Positions 33,145 to 41,422 of a stretch of 64,000 bases of DNA are shown one piece after another. The position numbers and the translations under genes were made by a program. Position 1 is the stretch's first letter. Each line of letters starts with the position of its first letter. The DNA comes from Roseateles oligotrophus. GTDB taxonomy: Bacteria > Pseudomonadota > Gammaproteobacteria > Burkholderiales > Burkholderiaceae_C. The notes under the pieces are model-generated. The model was given only the letters and a program-made list of their open reading frames with translations, ran no database searches and was not told where the DNA came from. The DNA lies in contig NZ_JACHLP010000014.1 of NCBI RefSeq assembly GCF_014204525.1, forward strand, positions 1-64,000, in the 5' to 3' direction.

Positions 33145-34950
33145 ATGCGATTCCCCAACACAAGACGACGTCCCCTGCTGCTCTGCCTGGCCCTGGCCGC
33201 GGCCCTGAGTTCGGCGCCCGCCCGGGCCGATGACAAGCAGGCCCTGGAGCAGCTGCGCGCCACCACCCTGGCCTTGATCGACGCCCTGGTCGGCCAGGGC
33301 TTGCTGACGCGCGAGCGGGCAGATGCCTTGCTCAAGCAAGCGGCGCAGCAGGCGGCGCCGGCCGTCGCCGCGCCCGCGCCCGGCGGCTGGGGTGCGCCCC
33401 TGGCCGGCGCCGCGGCGGCGGCGACCGCCAAGGCGCCGGGCCAGGTGATCCGCGTGCCCTATGTCAGCGAGACCCTGCGCCAGCAGCTGCGCGAGGAGAT
33501 CCGCAACGAGGTCTTGACCGTCGCCCGCGAGGAGCGCTGGGCCGACCCGCGCGCCCTGCCGGAATGGGTGCGCGGCATCGCCCTGGAGGGCGATGTGCGG
33601 GTGCGCTGGCAAAGCGAGCGCTATGCCCAGCCCAGCTATGCCCTGGACGACAAGGGCCAGCCCCTGGGCGTGCCCTGCCTGAATGTGGGCGGCAATCTGC
33701 CGGCCGAGTGCTACCGGGTGCAGCGCGACTCGCCGGCCTGGGCGCCCGACCTGGTCAATACGACGAACGACCGTGATCGACTGACCCTGCGTGCCCGTCT
33801 CGGTATCAATGCCAAGGTGTCCGACGATGTCTCGGCCGGCCTGCGCCTGAGCACGGGCACGAGCAGCGGCCCCAGCTCGGCCTCGCAGACCTTGGGCAAT
33901 TACTTCAACAAGTCCAGCCTGGTGCTGGACCGTGCCTATATCCGCTGGGAGCCGCGCTACAACCTGCGCCTGCTGGCCGGGCGCATGGCCAACCCCTTCC
34001 AGGGCGGCGATCTGCTCTGGCCCGAGGACCTGGGCTTTGATGGCCTGGCCCTGCAGGGCGATCTGAATGTGGGCAGCGGCAACTTTGCCTTCGCCACGGC
34101 CGGCGCCTTCCCGCTGGAAGAATTCAACACCGACAAGCGCGATAAATGGCTTTACGGCTTCCAAGCCGGCCTGGACATGAGCCTGGGGAACAACACCCAG
34201 TTGCGCGCGGCCCTGGGTTCCTTCCGCTTCCAGAATATGGAGGGCGTGCGCGCCACCGAGCTGCCGCTGAGCGCCAGCAATCCGCGCGCCGCCACGCAAA
34301 GCTATCTGAGCTCGCAATACGCCCTGGCCGGGCGGCAAAAAGGCAATACCTTGATCAATCTCTGCCCACTCAGCAGCGAGAACAACAAGGACGCCGCCGC
34401 ACCCTGCACCAATGGCGGACCGGTCTGGGGCCTGGCCTCCAAATTCATGCCCCTGAGTTTCAGCGCCGGCCTCCTCTTCAAGCAGTTTGATCCGGTCGAG
34501 GTGGGCATCAACTTCGACTGGGTGCGCAATAGCGGTTTCGATCTGGCCGACATCCGTGCCCGTGCCCGCAGCAGCGCCGTGGACGGCCTGGCCGAGAAGA
34601 CCAGCGGCGCGCAGCTGCGCCTCAATATCGGCATGCCAAAGCTGGCCAATGCCGGCGACTGGACGGCTTTCGCCGCCCTGCGCCGTTTCGAGCGCGATGC
34701 CTGGCTGGACGCCTTCACCGACACCAGCTGGCACTTGGGCGGCACCAACTACCAGGGCTGGCAGATCGGCGGGCAATACGCCTTTGACCGCCGCAGCACC
34801 CTGGGCCTGCGCCTGACCAGCACCCGTAATCTGGACGACGGCGTGCGCCTGCCGCTGGACCCCAGCAACCCCAGCCTGCTGACCGGCAATCTGTCCAGCG
34901 CGACCTTGAAGATCGATGTGCTGCAGATCGATCTCAACACCCGTTTCTGA
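33145..34950 (+). CDS. Putative outer-membrane porin (Porin_5-like)
   Basis: 601 residues. Signal peptide with cleavage after PARA (residue 28), then a short helical/coiled stretch (DDKQALEQLRATTLALIDAL and RADALLKQAAQQ, about 29-72). A linker follows with IRVPYVSETLRQQLREEIRN, which is typical of the Porin_5 putative porins. A beta barrel from about residue 150 ends in the aromatic signature LNTRF. The N-terminal coiled segment may bind peptidoglycan or partner proteins. It follows the tonB-like gene by 47 bp and may be the outer-membrane client of the dedicated motor. The upstream gap shares the 13-mer TCTTTTCAAAATC with the leader of the ExbB-like gene. Substrate unknown. Confidence 0.82.
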   Translation: MRFPNTRRRPLLLCLALAAALSSAPARADDKQALEQLRATTLALIDALVGQGLLTRERADALLKQAAQQAAPAVAAPAPGGWGAPLAGAAAAATAKAPGQVIRVPYVSETLRQQLREEIRNEVLTVAREERWADPRALPEWVRGIALEGDVRVRWQSERYAQPSYALDDKGQPLGVPCLNVGGNLPAECYRVQRDSPAWAPDLVNTTNDRDRLTLRARLGINAKVSDDVSAGLRLSTGTSSGPSSASQTLGNYFNKSSLVLDRAYIRWEPRYNLRLLAGRMANPFQGGDLLWPEDLGFDGLALQGDLNVGSGNFAFATAGAFPLEEFNTDKRDKWLYGFQAGLDMSLGNNTQLRAALGSFRFQNMEGVRATELPLSASNPRAATQSYLSSQYALAGRQKGNTLINLCPLSSENNKDAAAPCTNGGPVWGLASKFMPLSFSAGLLFKQFDPVEVGINFDWVRNSGFDLADIRARARSSAVDGLAEKTSGAQLRLNIGMPKLANAGDWTAFAALRRFERDAWLDAFTDTSWHLGGTNYQGWQIGGQYAFDRRSTLGLRLTSTRNLDDGVRLPLDPSNPSLLTGNLSSATLKIDVLQIDLNTRF

Positions 34951-34969
34951 GCAGCAAGGAAGTCGAGCC

Positions 34970-35650
34970 ATGCAAATCCGTGCCTGTTTCACCATCGCCG
35001 GCCTGCTGTGCGCCGGCCTGCTCTCAAGCGCCCAGGCCCAGGGCGAGGGCAACAAGCCTGCCAGCCGTGAGCGCGAACAGCTGCGCCGCGTGCAGCAGGC
35101 CTTGCAGGCCGAGCAGGCCAAGGTGCAGGGCCTGGAGGCCGAGAAAACCCAGCTGCTGCAGGACAAGGCCAGGTTGGACGAACAGGGCCAGCGCCTGCGC
35201 CAGGGCAGCCAGGCCCAGCTCAAGCGCCAGCAAGAGCAGGCGCAATCCGAGTTGACGCGTCTGCGCGAAGCCCTGGCCGCCGCGAGCGCCGAGCGTGCGC
35301 AGATCGAGGCTCAGGCGGTCGAGCGTGAACAGCATTGGCAGACGCAGGCCCTGGCTAGCCGTGCCGCGCTGACCGAGTTGAAGCTCAGCAACACCAGCCT
35401 CGCCGCCCTGCTGCAGGGCCGGACCGAGGCCCTGAACGGTGCCGAGCAGCGCAATAGCGAGTTGCACAAGTTGGCCCTGCAGGCCCTGGACCGCTGGCTC
35501 AACAAGAGCGGCGCCGAGGTGGCCCTGCAGCAGGAGCCCCTGCTGGGGCTGGGCCGGGTGCGCATGGAGGAGAGCGCCGAGCAGCTGCGCCTGCGCATCG
35601 ACGCCCAGCGCCTGCCGCTGAACGCGGCTGCGGGTGGCGGCGCTCAGTAG
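34970..35650 (+). CDS. Periplasmic coiled-coil protein of unknown function
   Basis: 226 residues from ATG 34970, preceded by AAGGA. Signal peptide to about residue 23 (LLSSAQAQ). Residues about 30-150 are a long Gln/Ala/Glu/Arg-rich coiled coil (EREQLRRVQQALQAEQAKVQ and similar heptads), ending in a short globular tail (LLGLGRVRMEESAEQLRLRI). I do not recognise a named family. It is the last gene of the tps-exbBD-tonB-porin unit and could be a periplasmic spacer or chaperone linking the motor to the outer membrane, in the way of TolA- or YbgF-like coiled coils; that is inference. Its 3' end overlaps the convergent glycosyltransferase by seven bases. Confidence 0.75.
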   Translation: MQIRACFTIAGLLCAGLLSSAQAQGEGNKPASREREQLRRVQQALQAEQAKVQGLEAEKTQLLQDKARLDEQGQRLRQGSQAQLKRQQEQAQSELTRLREALAAASAERAQIEAQAVEREQHWQTQALASRAALTELKLSNTSLAALLQGRTEALNGAEQRNSELHKLALQALDRWLNKSGAEVALQQEPLLGLGRVRMEESAEQLRLRIDAQRLPLNAAAGGGAQ

Positions 35651-36624
35651 CCGAAGCGGGCCTTGAAGGCCTCGGGCCAGAGCTGGCGGCCGGGGTAGTC
35701 GATGCCGCTGAACTGGGCGTAGTCCTGCAGGCTGCGCGCCTGGCCCAGGCCGTAGACGCCCAGGTCGGCGCCCTCCCACAGCAGCGCGCGCAGGCGCGTG
35801 TTGGCGGCCTCGCTGAGCGCTTGCGAGCGGGTCAGGCGCTGCGCATCCAGCTCGGGCGACCAGTGCATGGGCCGGCCCGAACCCTCGGGCCCGACGTAGA
35901 GGTGGTAGAGCGGCACGGCGGGGATGTGCAGAATGTCCCAGCCGCGCGTCCAGGCCCGCAAGGCCAGGGATTGCTCCTCGCCATGGAAGTACAGAAAAGG
36001 GTCGTAGGGCAGGGCGCCGACGATCTCGCCCGGTGCGAACAGGCAGCCGGCGGCGATGTGCAGGCCGTACACCGGCTGCGCGCTGAATACCGGCACCGCT
36101 TCGAAGAACAGCACCGGGTGATCGGGGGCAAAGCCCGTGCCGCCCAGGACCACATGGGCCAGCACCTGCGGGCTCACCAGCTGAGGCACGGCCTTGCCCT
36201 CTTGCAAGATGAAGGGATTGGGGTAGGCGGTGATCAGGCAGCGCGGGTTCAGGCTTTGGCAGGCATGGCCCCAGCGCACCAGCTGTTCGTCCCAGCCGGG
36301 TTCAAACAAGGTGTGGGAATCGATCTGCAGAAACCAGCGTTCGCCTTGATACAGCGTCATCGCCAAGGCTCGGGCCCAGCAGGGGCCGCGCGCCTGCAAG
36401 GGGTGGAGTTGTGCCAGCCGCAGACGTTCGCCCCAGGCCGGCTGCGCGGGGATGCAGTGCTCGGGGAACTGCTGTTCAACCAGGCCTACGAAGACGCGCT
36501 CGGGATGGGCTGCCTGCTTGAGCGCGCTGTCGAGGGTGAAGCCCAGCATGGGGTCGCAAAACGAGGCGATGCTGAGGAAGATGCGGTTCTCGGCGGGCGA
36601 GCTTTGGGCGCTGTGCTTGTGCAT
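35644..36624 (-). CDS. GlcNAc-transferase-like glycosyltransferase (GT60 type, DSH motif)
   Basis: 326 residues, GT-A fold of the Pfam GlcNAc family (relatives of the Skp1-hydroxyproline GlcNAc-transferase, CAZy GT60). The start IFLSIASFCDPMLGFTLDSA and the middle ARGPCWARALAMTLYQGERW lead to the metal/nucleotide-sugar motif Asp102-Ser103-His104 in FLQIDSHTLFEPGWDEQL. The same DSH motif is used by polypeptide O-GalNAc transferases. The acidic HGEEQSLALRAW segment near residue 220 is the probable acceptor/catalytic region. No signal or membrane segment is seen, so it acts in the cytoplasm, before secretion. It is convergent with and overlaps the last gene of the exoprotein locus, whose product TpsA has a 430-residue Thr/Pro stalk. 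Modification of that stalk is an attractive but untested role. Confidence 0.83.
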   Translation of the reverse strand: MHKHSAQSSPAENRIFLSIASFCDPMLGFTLDSALKQAAHPERVFVGLVEQQFPEHCIPAQPAWGERLRLAQLHPLQARGPCWARALAMTLYQGERWFLQIDSHTLFEPGWDEQLVRWGHACQSLNPRCLITAYPNPFILQEGKAVPQLVSPQVLAHVVLGGTGFAPDHPVLFFEAVPVFSAQPVYGLHIAAGCLFAPGEIVGALPYDPFLYFHGEEQSLALRAWTRGWDILHIPAVPLYHLYVGPEGSGRPMHWSPELDAQRLTRSQALSEAANTRLRALLWEGADLGVYGLGQARSLQDYAQFSGIDYPGRQLWPEAFKARFGY

Positions 36625-36695
36625 CGCCGCATTCTGAGCAGCGGCGATGACAGCGTCTTGACCTCAGGACATGGGGCGGCCCAAAAGCAAAAAGA

Positions 36696-36723
36696 CCCAG
36701 CCCAAAGCCAAGCTTGGGATGGG
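36696..36723 (-). terminator. Terminator of the low-complexity secreted protein gene
   Basis: Read on the minus strand, CCCATCCCAA and TTGGGCTGGG form a 10-bp stem with one mismatch and an 8-base loop, followed by TCTTTTTGCTTTT. It lies about 95 bp beyond the stop of the gene at 36816-37265. Confidence 0.65.
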
Positions 36724-36725
36724 CG

Positions 36726-36806
36726 GCCGCGGCGCCGGACCAGCGAATCCGGCGCCGCGGCTTTAAGTCAGGCGGGCCGGCTGGGTAGCCGGCCCGCTGT
36801 ATTTTT
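36726..36806 (+). terminator. Two strong GC-rich hairpins, the second followed by a T-run
   Basis: GCCGCGGCGCCGG (36726-36738) / CCGGCGCCGCGGC (36749-36761) is a perfect 13-bp stem. GCGGGCCGGC (36772-36781) / GCCGGCCCGC (36788-36797) is a perfect 10-bp stem followed by TGTATTTTTT on the plus strand. With the adjacent minus-strand hairpin this forms a bidirectional transcription barrier. Confidence 0.65.
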
Positions 36807-36815
36807 TCTTGGAAC

Positions 36816-37265
36816 TTATTGCTTGGCGGGCGCCTTGTCGGCCATCTTGCTCACCGGAGCTTCGGCTTTGTCGGCCGCTTTTGCGCTGCCGTGCTTGGCA
36901 TGCTTGGCGGGGTGCTTCTTGCCTTCATGCTTGGCGGAGGCGGCCTTCTCGGCCATGGGGGCGGCGGGTGCCGCGGTGGCTGCCGGGGCCGTCGCCGCGG
37001 TGCCGGTGGCTGCCGGGGTGGCGGGCTTGGCGGCGCCGGTGGCAGCATTGACGGCCTGGGTGGCACTGTTGGTGGCTGCCGTGGTTGCCGCCGTGGTTGC
37101 CGCTGTGGTGGCAGCCGTGGCGGTGCTCTTGGCCGTTTCGGTTGCCGCGGCCTTGACGGTTGCGGCCGGGGCGGCGGTGGTGGCGGCGGCGGGCGTCTGT
37201 GCCATGGCCAGGCCGGTGCCCAGGGCAAACAGAGCGGGGATCAGAGCGGTCTTCAGTGCTTTCAT
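36816..37265 (-). CDS. Low-complexity Ala/Thr/Lys-rich secreted protein
   Basis: 149 residues from ATG 37265, with GGAGAA just upstream. Signal peptide (MKALKTALIPALFALGTGLA, cleavage after AMAQ near 23). The mature chain is almost entirely Ala, Thr, Pro and Lys: ATTAATTAATTAATNSAT in the middle and a His/Lys-rich end (KHEGKKHPAKHAKHG). Such chains are common in Burkholderiales and are often misnamed as histone-like or TolA-like; the basic His-rich tail might bind metal, acid or polyanions. No domain is recognisable. It has its own promoter region and terminator. Confidence 0.7.
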   Translation of the reverse strand: MKALKTALIPALFALGTGLAMAQTPAAATTAAPAATVKAAATETAKSTATAATTAATTAATTAATNSATQAVNAATGAAKPATPAATGTAATAPAATAAPAAPMAEKAASAKHEGKKHPAKHAKHGSAKAADKAEAPVSKMADKAPAKQ

Positions 37266-37381
37266 CAGGTTCTCCTGGGGGTTGCGGAACAAGTCCGATA
37301 AGGTGCTGGTTCAACGAGGGCAGAAGACCCCGCGTTGACCCGATTCCCGGGCGTTGCAAAGCGTTACACCGCTGCCCATCC

Positions 37382-37396
37382 GGGGTCAGGTCTTGC
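37382..37396 (+). repeat. 15-bp repeat shared with 44556-44570
   Basis: GGGGTCAGGTCTTGC occurs here and again at 44556-44570 inside the foreign segment near ugpQ. The core GGGGTCAGGTCTTG is familiar as part of REP-like sequences linked to TnpA-REP transposases; the copy number in this genome is unknown. Confidence 0.5.
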
Positions 37397-37471
37397 CAGC
37401 GGCCTTGAGTGCCGGCATGACTTAGGTCAGCCAAAAGGCATGGCCTCACAATGGGGGGCAGGAGATCTGCC

Positions 37472-39091
37472 ATGAGCCCCGTCTTTGACTGGAACAGCGG
37501 CTATGCGCATGCGCGCAGCCCCGTGTTTGCCCGCAATATCGTGTCGACCTCGCATCCGCTGGCGGCGCAAGCGGGTCTGCGCATGCTGGTCCAGGGCGGC
37601 AATGCGGTGGATGCGGCGATTGCCACGGCCGCCTGCATGACTCTGGTCGAGCCCTGCAGCAATGGCCTGGGCTCGGACGCTTTTTGCCTGCTCTGGGACG
37701 GCCAGCAATTGCACGGCCTGAATGCCTCGGGCCCGGCCCCGGCGGCCTGGACGCCCGACTACTTCTTCAAGACCTATGGCCCGGCATGCCGCCAGCCACC
37801 CAAGCGCGGCTGGGGTGGCGTGACCGTGCCGGGCGCGGTGGCGGGCTGGGTGGCTTTGAGCGAGCGCTTTGGCAAGCTGCCCTTCGCGGATCTGCTGGCG
37901 CCGGCGATCGAGATTGCCGAGCGCGGCCATGCCGTGCCGGTGATCGTGCAGCGCAAATGGGCGTTGGCCGCGGCGCTGCCCGAGTTGACCGGGCAGCCCG
38001 GTTTTGCCCAGGCCTTTCTACCGGCAGGCCGCGCGCCTGCAGTGGGCGAGCTGTTCAAGTTCCCCGCGGCGGCCCGCAGCCTGCGCCTGATCGCCCAGAC
38101 CCGTGGCGAAGCCTTTTACCGCGGTGAGATCGCCGCGGCGCTGGAGGCTTTTGCGCGCGAGACCGGCGGTGCCATCACGGCGGCCGACTTGGCCGCCTAC
38201 CGCCCCGAGTGGGTGCAGCCGCTGGCGCAGGACTATGCCGGCCACACCTTGCATGAGATCCCGCCCAATGGCCAGGGCATCGCGGCCCTGATGGCCTTGG
38301 GGCTGCTCAAGCATCTGGATCTCAAGCCCCATGCGGTGGACAGCGTGTTCGCCCAGCATCTGCAGATCGAGGCGATGAAGCTGGCCTTCGCTGATGTGTA
38401 CCGTTATGTGAGCGACCCCCGCAGCATGGAGCTGGGGCCGGCCGATCTGCTGGACCCCGGCTATCTGCGCGAACGCGCCCGCCTGGTGGACCCGCTGCGG
38501 GCGCAGGACTTTGGCTGCGGCAATCCGGTCAAGGGCGGCACCATCTATCTGACGGCGGCGGACGAGGGCGGCATGATGGTCAGCTTCATCCAGAGCAATT
38601 ACATGGGTTTTGGCTCGGGCCTGGTGGTGCCGGGCTATGGCGTCTCGCTGCAGAACCGCGGCCATGGCTTCACGCTGCAGGCCGGCCACCCGAATGTGGT
38701 GGCGCCGGGCAAGCGACCCTTCCACACCATCATTCCTGCCTTCCTGAGCAAGGACGGCAAGCCGGTGATGAGCTACGGCGTGATGGGCGGCAATATGCAG
38801 CCGCAAGGCCATCTGCAAACCCTGGTGCGCATGCTGGACTACGGGCAAAGCCCGCAGGCCGCCTGCGATGCGCCGCGCTGGCGTTTCAACGAAGGGCTGT
38901 CGCTCAATGTGGAGCCGCATATGCCGGCGGCCACCGTCGAGGGCTTGCGCGCCCTGGGCCATCAGATCGGAGATATTCACGACAGCTATCAAGATTTCGG
39001 CGCCGGCCAATTCATCTGGCGCCTGGAGGACGGCGCGGGCTATGTGGCCGCCAGCGACCCGCGGCGCGATGGCGCGGCTGTTGGTTTTTAG
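37472..39091 (+). CDS. Gamma-glutamyltransferase family protein (YwrD-like)
   Basis: 539 residues from ATG 37472, preceded by AGGAG; an in-frame ATG at 37451 lacks one. Ntn-hydrolase fold of the GGT family: N-terminal SGGxxDA-like segment GGNAVDAAIATAACMTLVEP, GLGSDAF, and a KGGTIYLTAADEGGMMVSFI region where the nucleophile Thr of the small subunit is expected (about residue 358). The later segments MGGNMQPQGHLQTL and EPHMP are also typical. GGTs cleave the gamma-glutamyl bond of glutathione and related compounds and mature by self-cleavage. No signal peptide is visible, unlike periplasmic E. coli Ggt, which fits the cytoplasmic YwrD-type subfamily. It stands alone. Confidence 0.9.
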   Translation: MSPVFDWNSGYAHARSPVFARNIVSTSHPLAAQAGLRMLVQGGNAVDAAIATAACMTLVEPCSNGLGSDAFCLLWDGQQLHGLNASGPAPAAWTPDYFFKTYGPACRQPPKRGWGGVTVPGAVAGWVALSERFGKLPFADLLAPAIEIAERGHAVPVIVQRKWALAAALPELTGQPGFAQAFLPAGRAPAVGELFKFPAAARSLRLIAQTRGEAFYRGEIAAALEAFARETGGAITAADLAAYRPEWVQPLAQDYAGHTLHEIPPNGQGIAALMALGLLKHLDLKPHAVDSVFAQHLQIEAMKLAFADVYRYVSDPRSMELGPADLLDPGYLRERARLVDPLRAQDFGCGNPVKGGTIYLTAADEGGMMVSFIQSNYMGFGSGLVVPGYGVSLQNRGHGFTLQAGHPNVVAPGKRPFHTIIPAFLSKDGKPVMSYGVMGGNMQPQGHLQTLVRMLDYGQSPQAACDAPRWRFNEGLSLNVEPHMPAATVEGLRALGHQIGDIHDSYQDFGAGQFIWRLEDGAGYVAASDPRRDGAAVGF

Positions 39092-39343
39092 CCAGCGCCA
39101 AAAACCGGCGCTGTTAGGATGGGGCACAGATTTGACGCAGAGCCAGACAGCATGACCAAACTCCTCGATCGCAACCGACGCAGCGCCCAAAGCGCTGCTG
39201 TGGGCGCTCGGGTCGAGCGGTCTGGCCGCCACGCCCGCGGAGCCGCCGCGCCGCACTGAGCGCGCGGACCCGGCCCACGCTGTACGGGCGCTTGCTGCGC
39301 ATGCGCCCCGCCCCATCGTCAAAGAATTCAGGAGATTCGTCCC
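39092..39343. other. Intergenic region
   Basis: No credible gene. A short hairpin AGCGCC (39094-39099) / GGCGCT (39107-39112) directly follows the transferase stop. CAGGAG near 39330 is the ribosome binding site of the MFS gene. Confidence 0.4.
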
Positions 39344-40759
39344 ATGCAAACCCGACAAGCTCGGCGTCTGCCCTGGCTAGGTTTGTGGCAAAGGTGTTCG
39401 TCCTTGCTGCGCCTGCCGCCCAATGATTTGCTGCGCGATCTGGTCTATCGCCGCCTGTTCGCGTCCATTCTGATCAGCTCCCTGGGCGGCCAGATCACCA
39501 TGCTGGCCCTGCCGCTGACGGCGGCTCTGCTGCTCAATGCCTCGCCCACCCAGATGGGTTTGCTGACGGCCATGGAGATCGCGCCCTTTGTGCTGTTCTC
39601 CCTGCCCGCCGGGGTCTGGCTGGACCGGGTGCGCAAGCTGCCGGTCTACATCATCGGCGAGACCTTGCTGGCCCTGACCGTGGCCACCGTGCCCATCGCC
39701 GCCTGGATGGGCTGGCTCACCATGACCTGGCTGTATGTGGTGGGCTTTGTGCTGGGCACGGTCTACACCACGGCCGGCAGTGCCTCGCAAATCGTGCTGA
39801 CCCAGGTGGTGGAGCGCGACCGCCTGGTCGAGGCCCATGCCAAGAACGCGCTCGCTTCCTCGGGGGCCGAGGTCGTCGGCCCCGGCGTGGCCGGCGTGCT
39901 GATCAAGCTGATGGGCGCGCCCATGGCGCTGGCGGTGGATGCTGCGCTGGTGCTGGTCTCGGCCCTGATCCTGCGCGGCATCCAGGTCAAGGAAGTGCTC
40001 AAGCCGCGTGAGGCCGGTACCCGCTTTTGGGACGAGTTGAAGGGTGGCCTGCGCTTTGTGCGCCAGCACAGCCTGCTGGTGGCCCTGGCCGGTGCGGTGG
40101 GGGGCTGGCAGGTGTTCAATAACGCCGCCCAGGTGGTGCAGATCCTGTATGCCACCCGCAGCCTGGGGCTGTCGGCCCAGGCCGTGGGCATGAGCTATGT
40201 GGCCCTGGGCGCGGGCACGGTGCTGGCCAGCGTGATGGGCCATCGCATCAGCGCCCGCATCGGCCCCGGCCCCAGCCTGGTGCTGGGCCTGGCCACCAGC
40301 GGCCTGGGCTGGCTGAGCCTGGCCCTGCTGCCCACGGCCTGGGTGGGTGCGCCGGCCTTTGCCTTCATGCTTTTTATGTTCGGTGTCGGTGCGGTGCTGA
40401 TCTTCATCAACTTCCTGTCCCTGCGCCAGGCGGTGACGCCCACGGCCATGCTGGGCCGCATGACCAGCACCATGCGCTGGCTGATCCTGGTGCCGGCCGG
40501 CCCGGGCGCGCTGATAGGCGGCTGGCTGGGCGAGCATGTGAGCCTGCGTTCCTCCCTGCTGTTCGCCGGTGTGGGCGCCTTGCTGGTGAGCTTGCTGGCC
40601 TGGCGCTTTGGCCCCATACGCGGCGTGCTGACCCTGCCCACGCCCGAGCAGGACGAAGAGCCCGTGCTGGGTGCCGAGGCCATGCCCGGCGCCCTGGGCG
40701 AGGCGGAGATCGGCGGCAATCCCTTGCCTGCGGAGGGCGCGCGCGATGGCAAGACCTGA
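39344..40759 (+). CDS. Major facilitator superfamily exporter (MFS_3 type)
   Basis: 471 residues with about twelve hydrophobic segments between residues 30 and 420 (first: FASILISSLGGQITMLALPL). The loop after TM2 has LPAGVWLDRVRKLPVYI, the MFS motif GxxxDRxxRR in variant form. The fold is that of the EntS/MFS_3 branch, which exports siderophores, drugs or other small molecules. The C-terminal 50 residues are an acidic tail. Its stop overlaps the start of the GNAT gene by 14 bases, so the two are co-translated. The substrate is not predictable. Confidence 0.9.
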   Translation: MQTRQARRLPWLGLWQRCSSLLRLPPNDLLRDLVYRRLFASILISSLGGQITMLALPLTAALLLNASPTQMGLLTAMEIAPFVLFSLPAGVWLDRVRKLPVYIIGETLLALTVATVPIAAWMGWLTMTWLYVVGFVLGTVYTTAGSASQIVLTQVVERDRLVEAHAKNALASSGAEVVGPGVAGVLIKLMGAPMALAVDAALVLVSALILRGIQVKEVLKPREAGTRFWDELKGGLRFVRQHSLLVALAGAVGGWQVFNNAAQVVQILYATRSLGLSAQAVGMSYVALGAGTVLASVMGHRISARIGPGPSLVLGLATSGLGWLSLALLPTAWVGAPAFAFMLFMFGVGAVLIFINFLSLRQAVTPTAMLGRMTSTMRWLILVPAGPGALIGGWLGEHVSLRSSLLFAGVGALLVSLLAWRFGPIRGVLTLPTPEQDEEPVLGAEAMPGALGEAEIGGNPLPAEGARDGKT

Positions 40760-41327
40760 CCCCATCCTGATCCAGGTGCCCGAGCGCATCAAGGGCGAGC
40801 GCATCATCCTGGCCGCGCCGGTGGCGGGCCTGGGCCCCATTCTGGCGGCCACCGTGGCGGCTTCGCTGGAGCACCTCAAGCCCTGGATGCCCTGGGCCCA
40901 AGAGGCGCCTAGCATGGAAGACTCGGAGGCTGTGATGCGGCGCATGCAGGCCGACTTCATCGCGCGCCGTGATCTGTGCTTCCAGATCTATTCCAAGGCG
41001 GCGGACGGCAGTTGCGCCGAGATGCTGGGCGGCACCGGCTTGCACCGCATCGACTGGGAGTTACGCAAGTTCGAGATCGGCTACTGGATCCGGCCCAGCT
41101 CGGCCGGCCGGGGTTACGTCAGCGAGGCGGTGCGCCTGCTGACGGAGCTGGCCTTTGGGCAACTGCGTGCGCGGCGGGTCGAGATCCGCATGGACGAGCG
41201 CAATCTGGCCAGCCGGGCGGTGGCTGAAGCCTGTGGCTTCGAGTTCGAAGGCTTGCTGCGCAGCGATGCCCTGGGCGTGGACGGCGAGCCGCGGGACACG
41301 CAGGTCTATGCCAGGATCAGTGGGTAG
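40746..41327 (+). CDS. GNAT-family N-acetyltransferase (RimJ/RimL-like)
   Basis: 193 residues from the ATG that overlaps the end of the MFS gene. The layout is RimJ/RimL: RIILAAPVAGLGPILAATVA near the start, then MLGGTGLHRIDWELRKFEIG, the acetyl-CoA loop IRPSSAGRGYVSEAVRLLTE (about residues 115-134), and VEIRMDERNLASRAVAEACG plus FEFEGLLRSDA at the end. Such enzymes acetylate protein N-termini, aminoglycosides or small amines. Coupling to an exporter suggests a modify-and-export pair, but nothing fixes the substrate. Confidence 0.9.
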   Translation: MARPDPILIQVPERIKGERIILAAPVAGLGPILAATVAASLEHLKPWMPWAQEAPSMEDSEAVMRRMQADFIARRDLCFQIYSKAADGSCAEMLGGTGLHRIDWELRKFEIGYWIRPSSAGRGYVSEAVRLLTELAFGQLRARRVEIRMDERNLASRAVAEACGFEFEGLLRSDALGVDGEPRDTQVYARISG

Positions 41328-41353
41328 GTCGGGTTAGCGCAGCGTAAGCCGAC
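41328..41353. repeat. REP-like hairpin
   Basis: GTCGGGTTA (41328-41336) and TAAGCCGAC (41345-41353) form a 9-bp stem with one mismatch around GCGCAGCG. The sequence GTAGGTCGGGTTAGCG is a commonly scattered extragenic repeat of proteobacteria. It begins within the stop of the acetyltransferase gene and may act as its 3' end structure. Confidence 0.6.
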
Positions 41354-41422
41354 GCTGATTGCCAAACCGGCGGCGATTTGTCCACCCCGCTGCGAATCAA
41401 GCAAGCGCTGCGCCCGCAAGTC

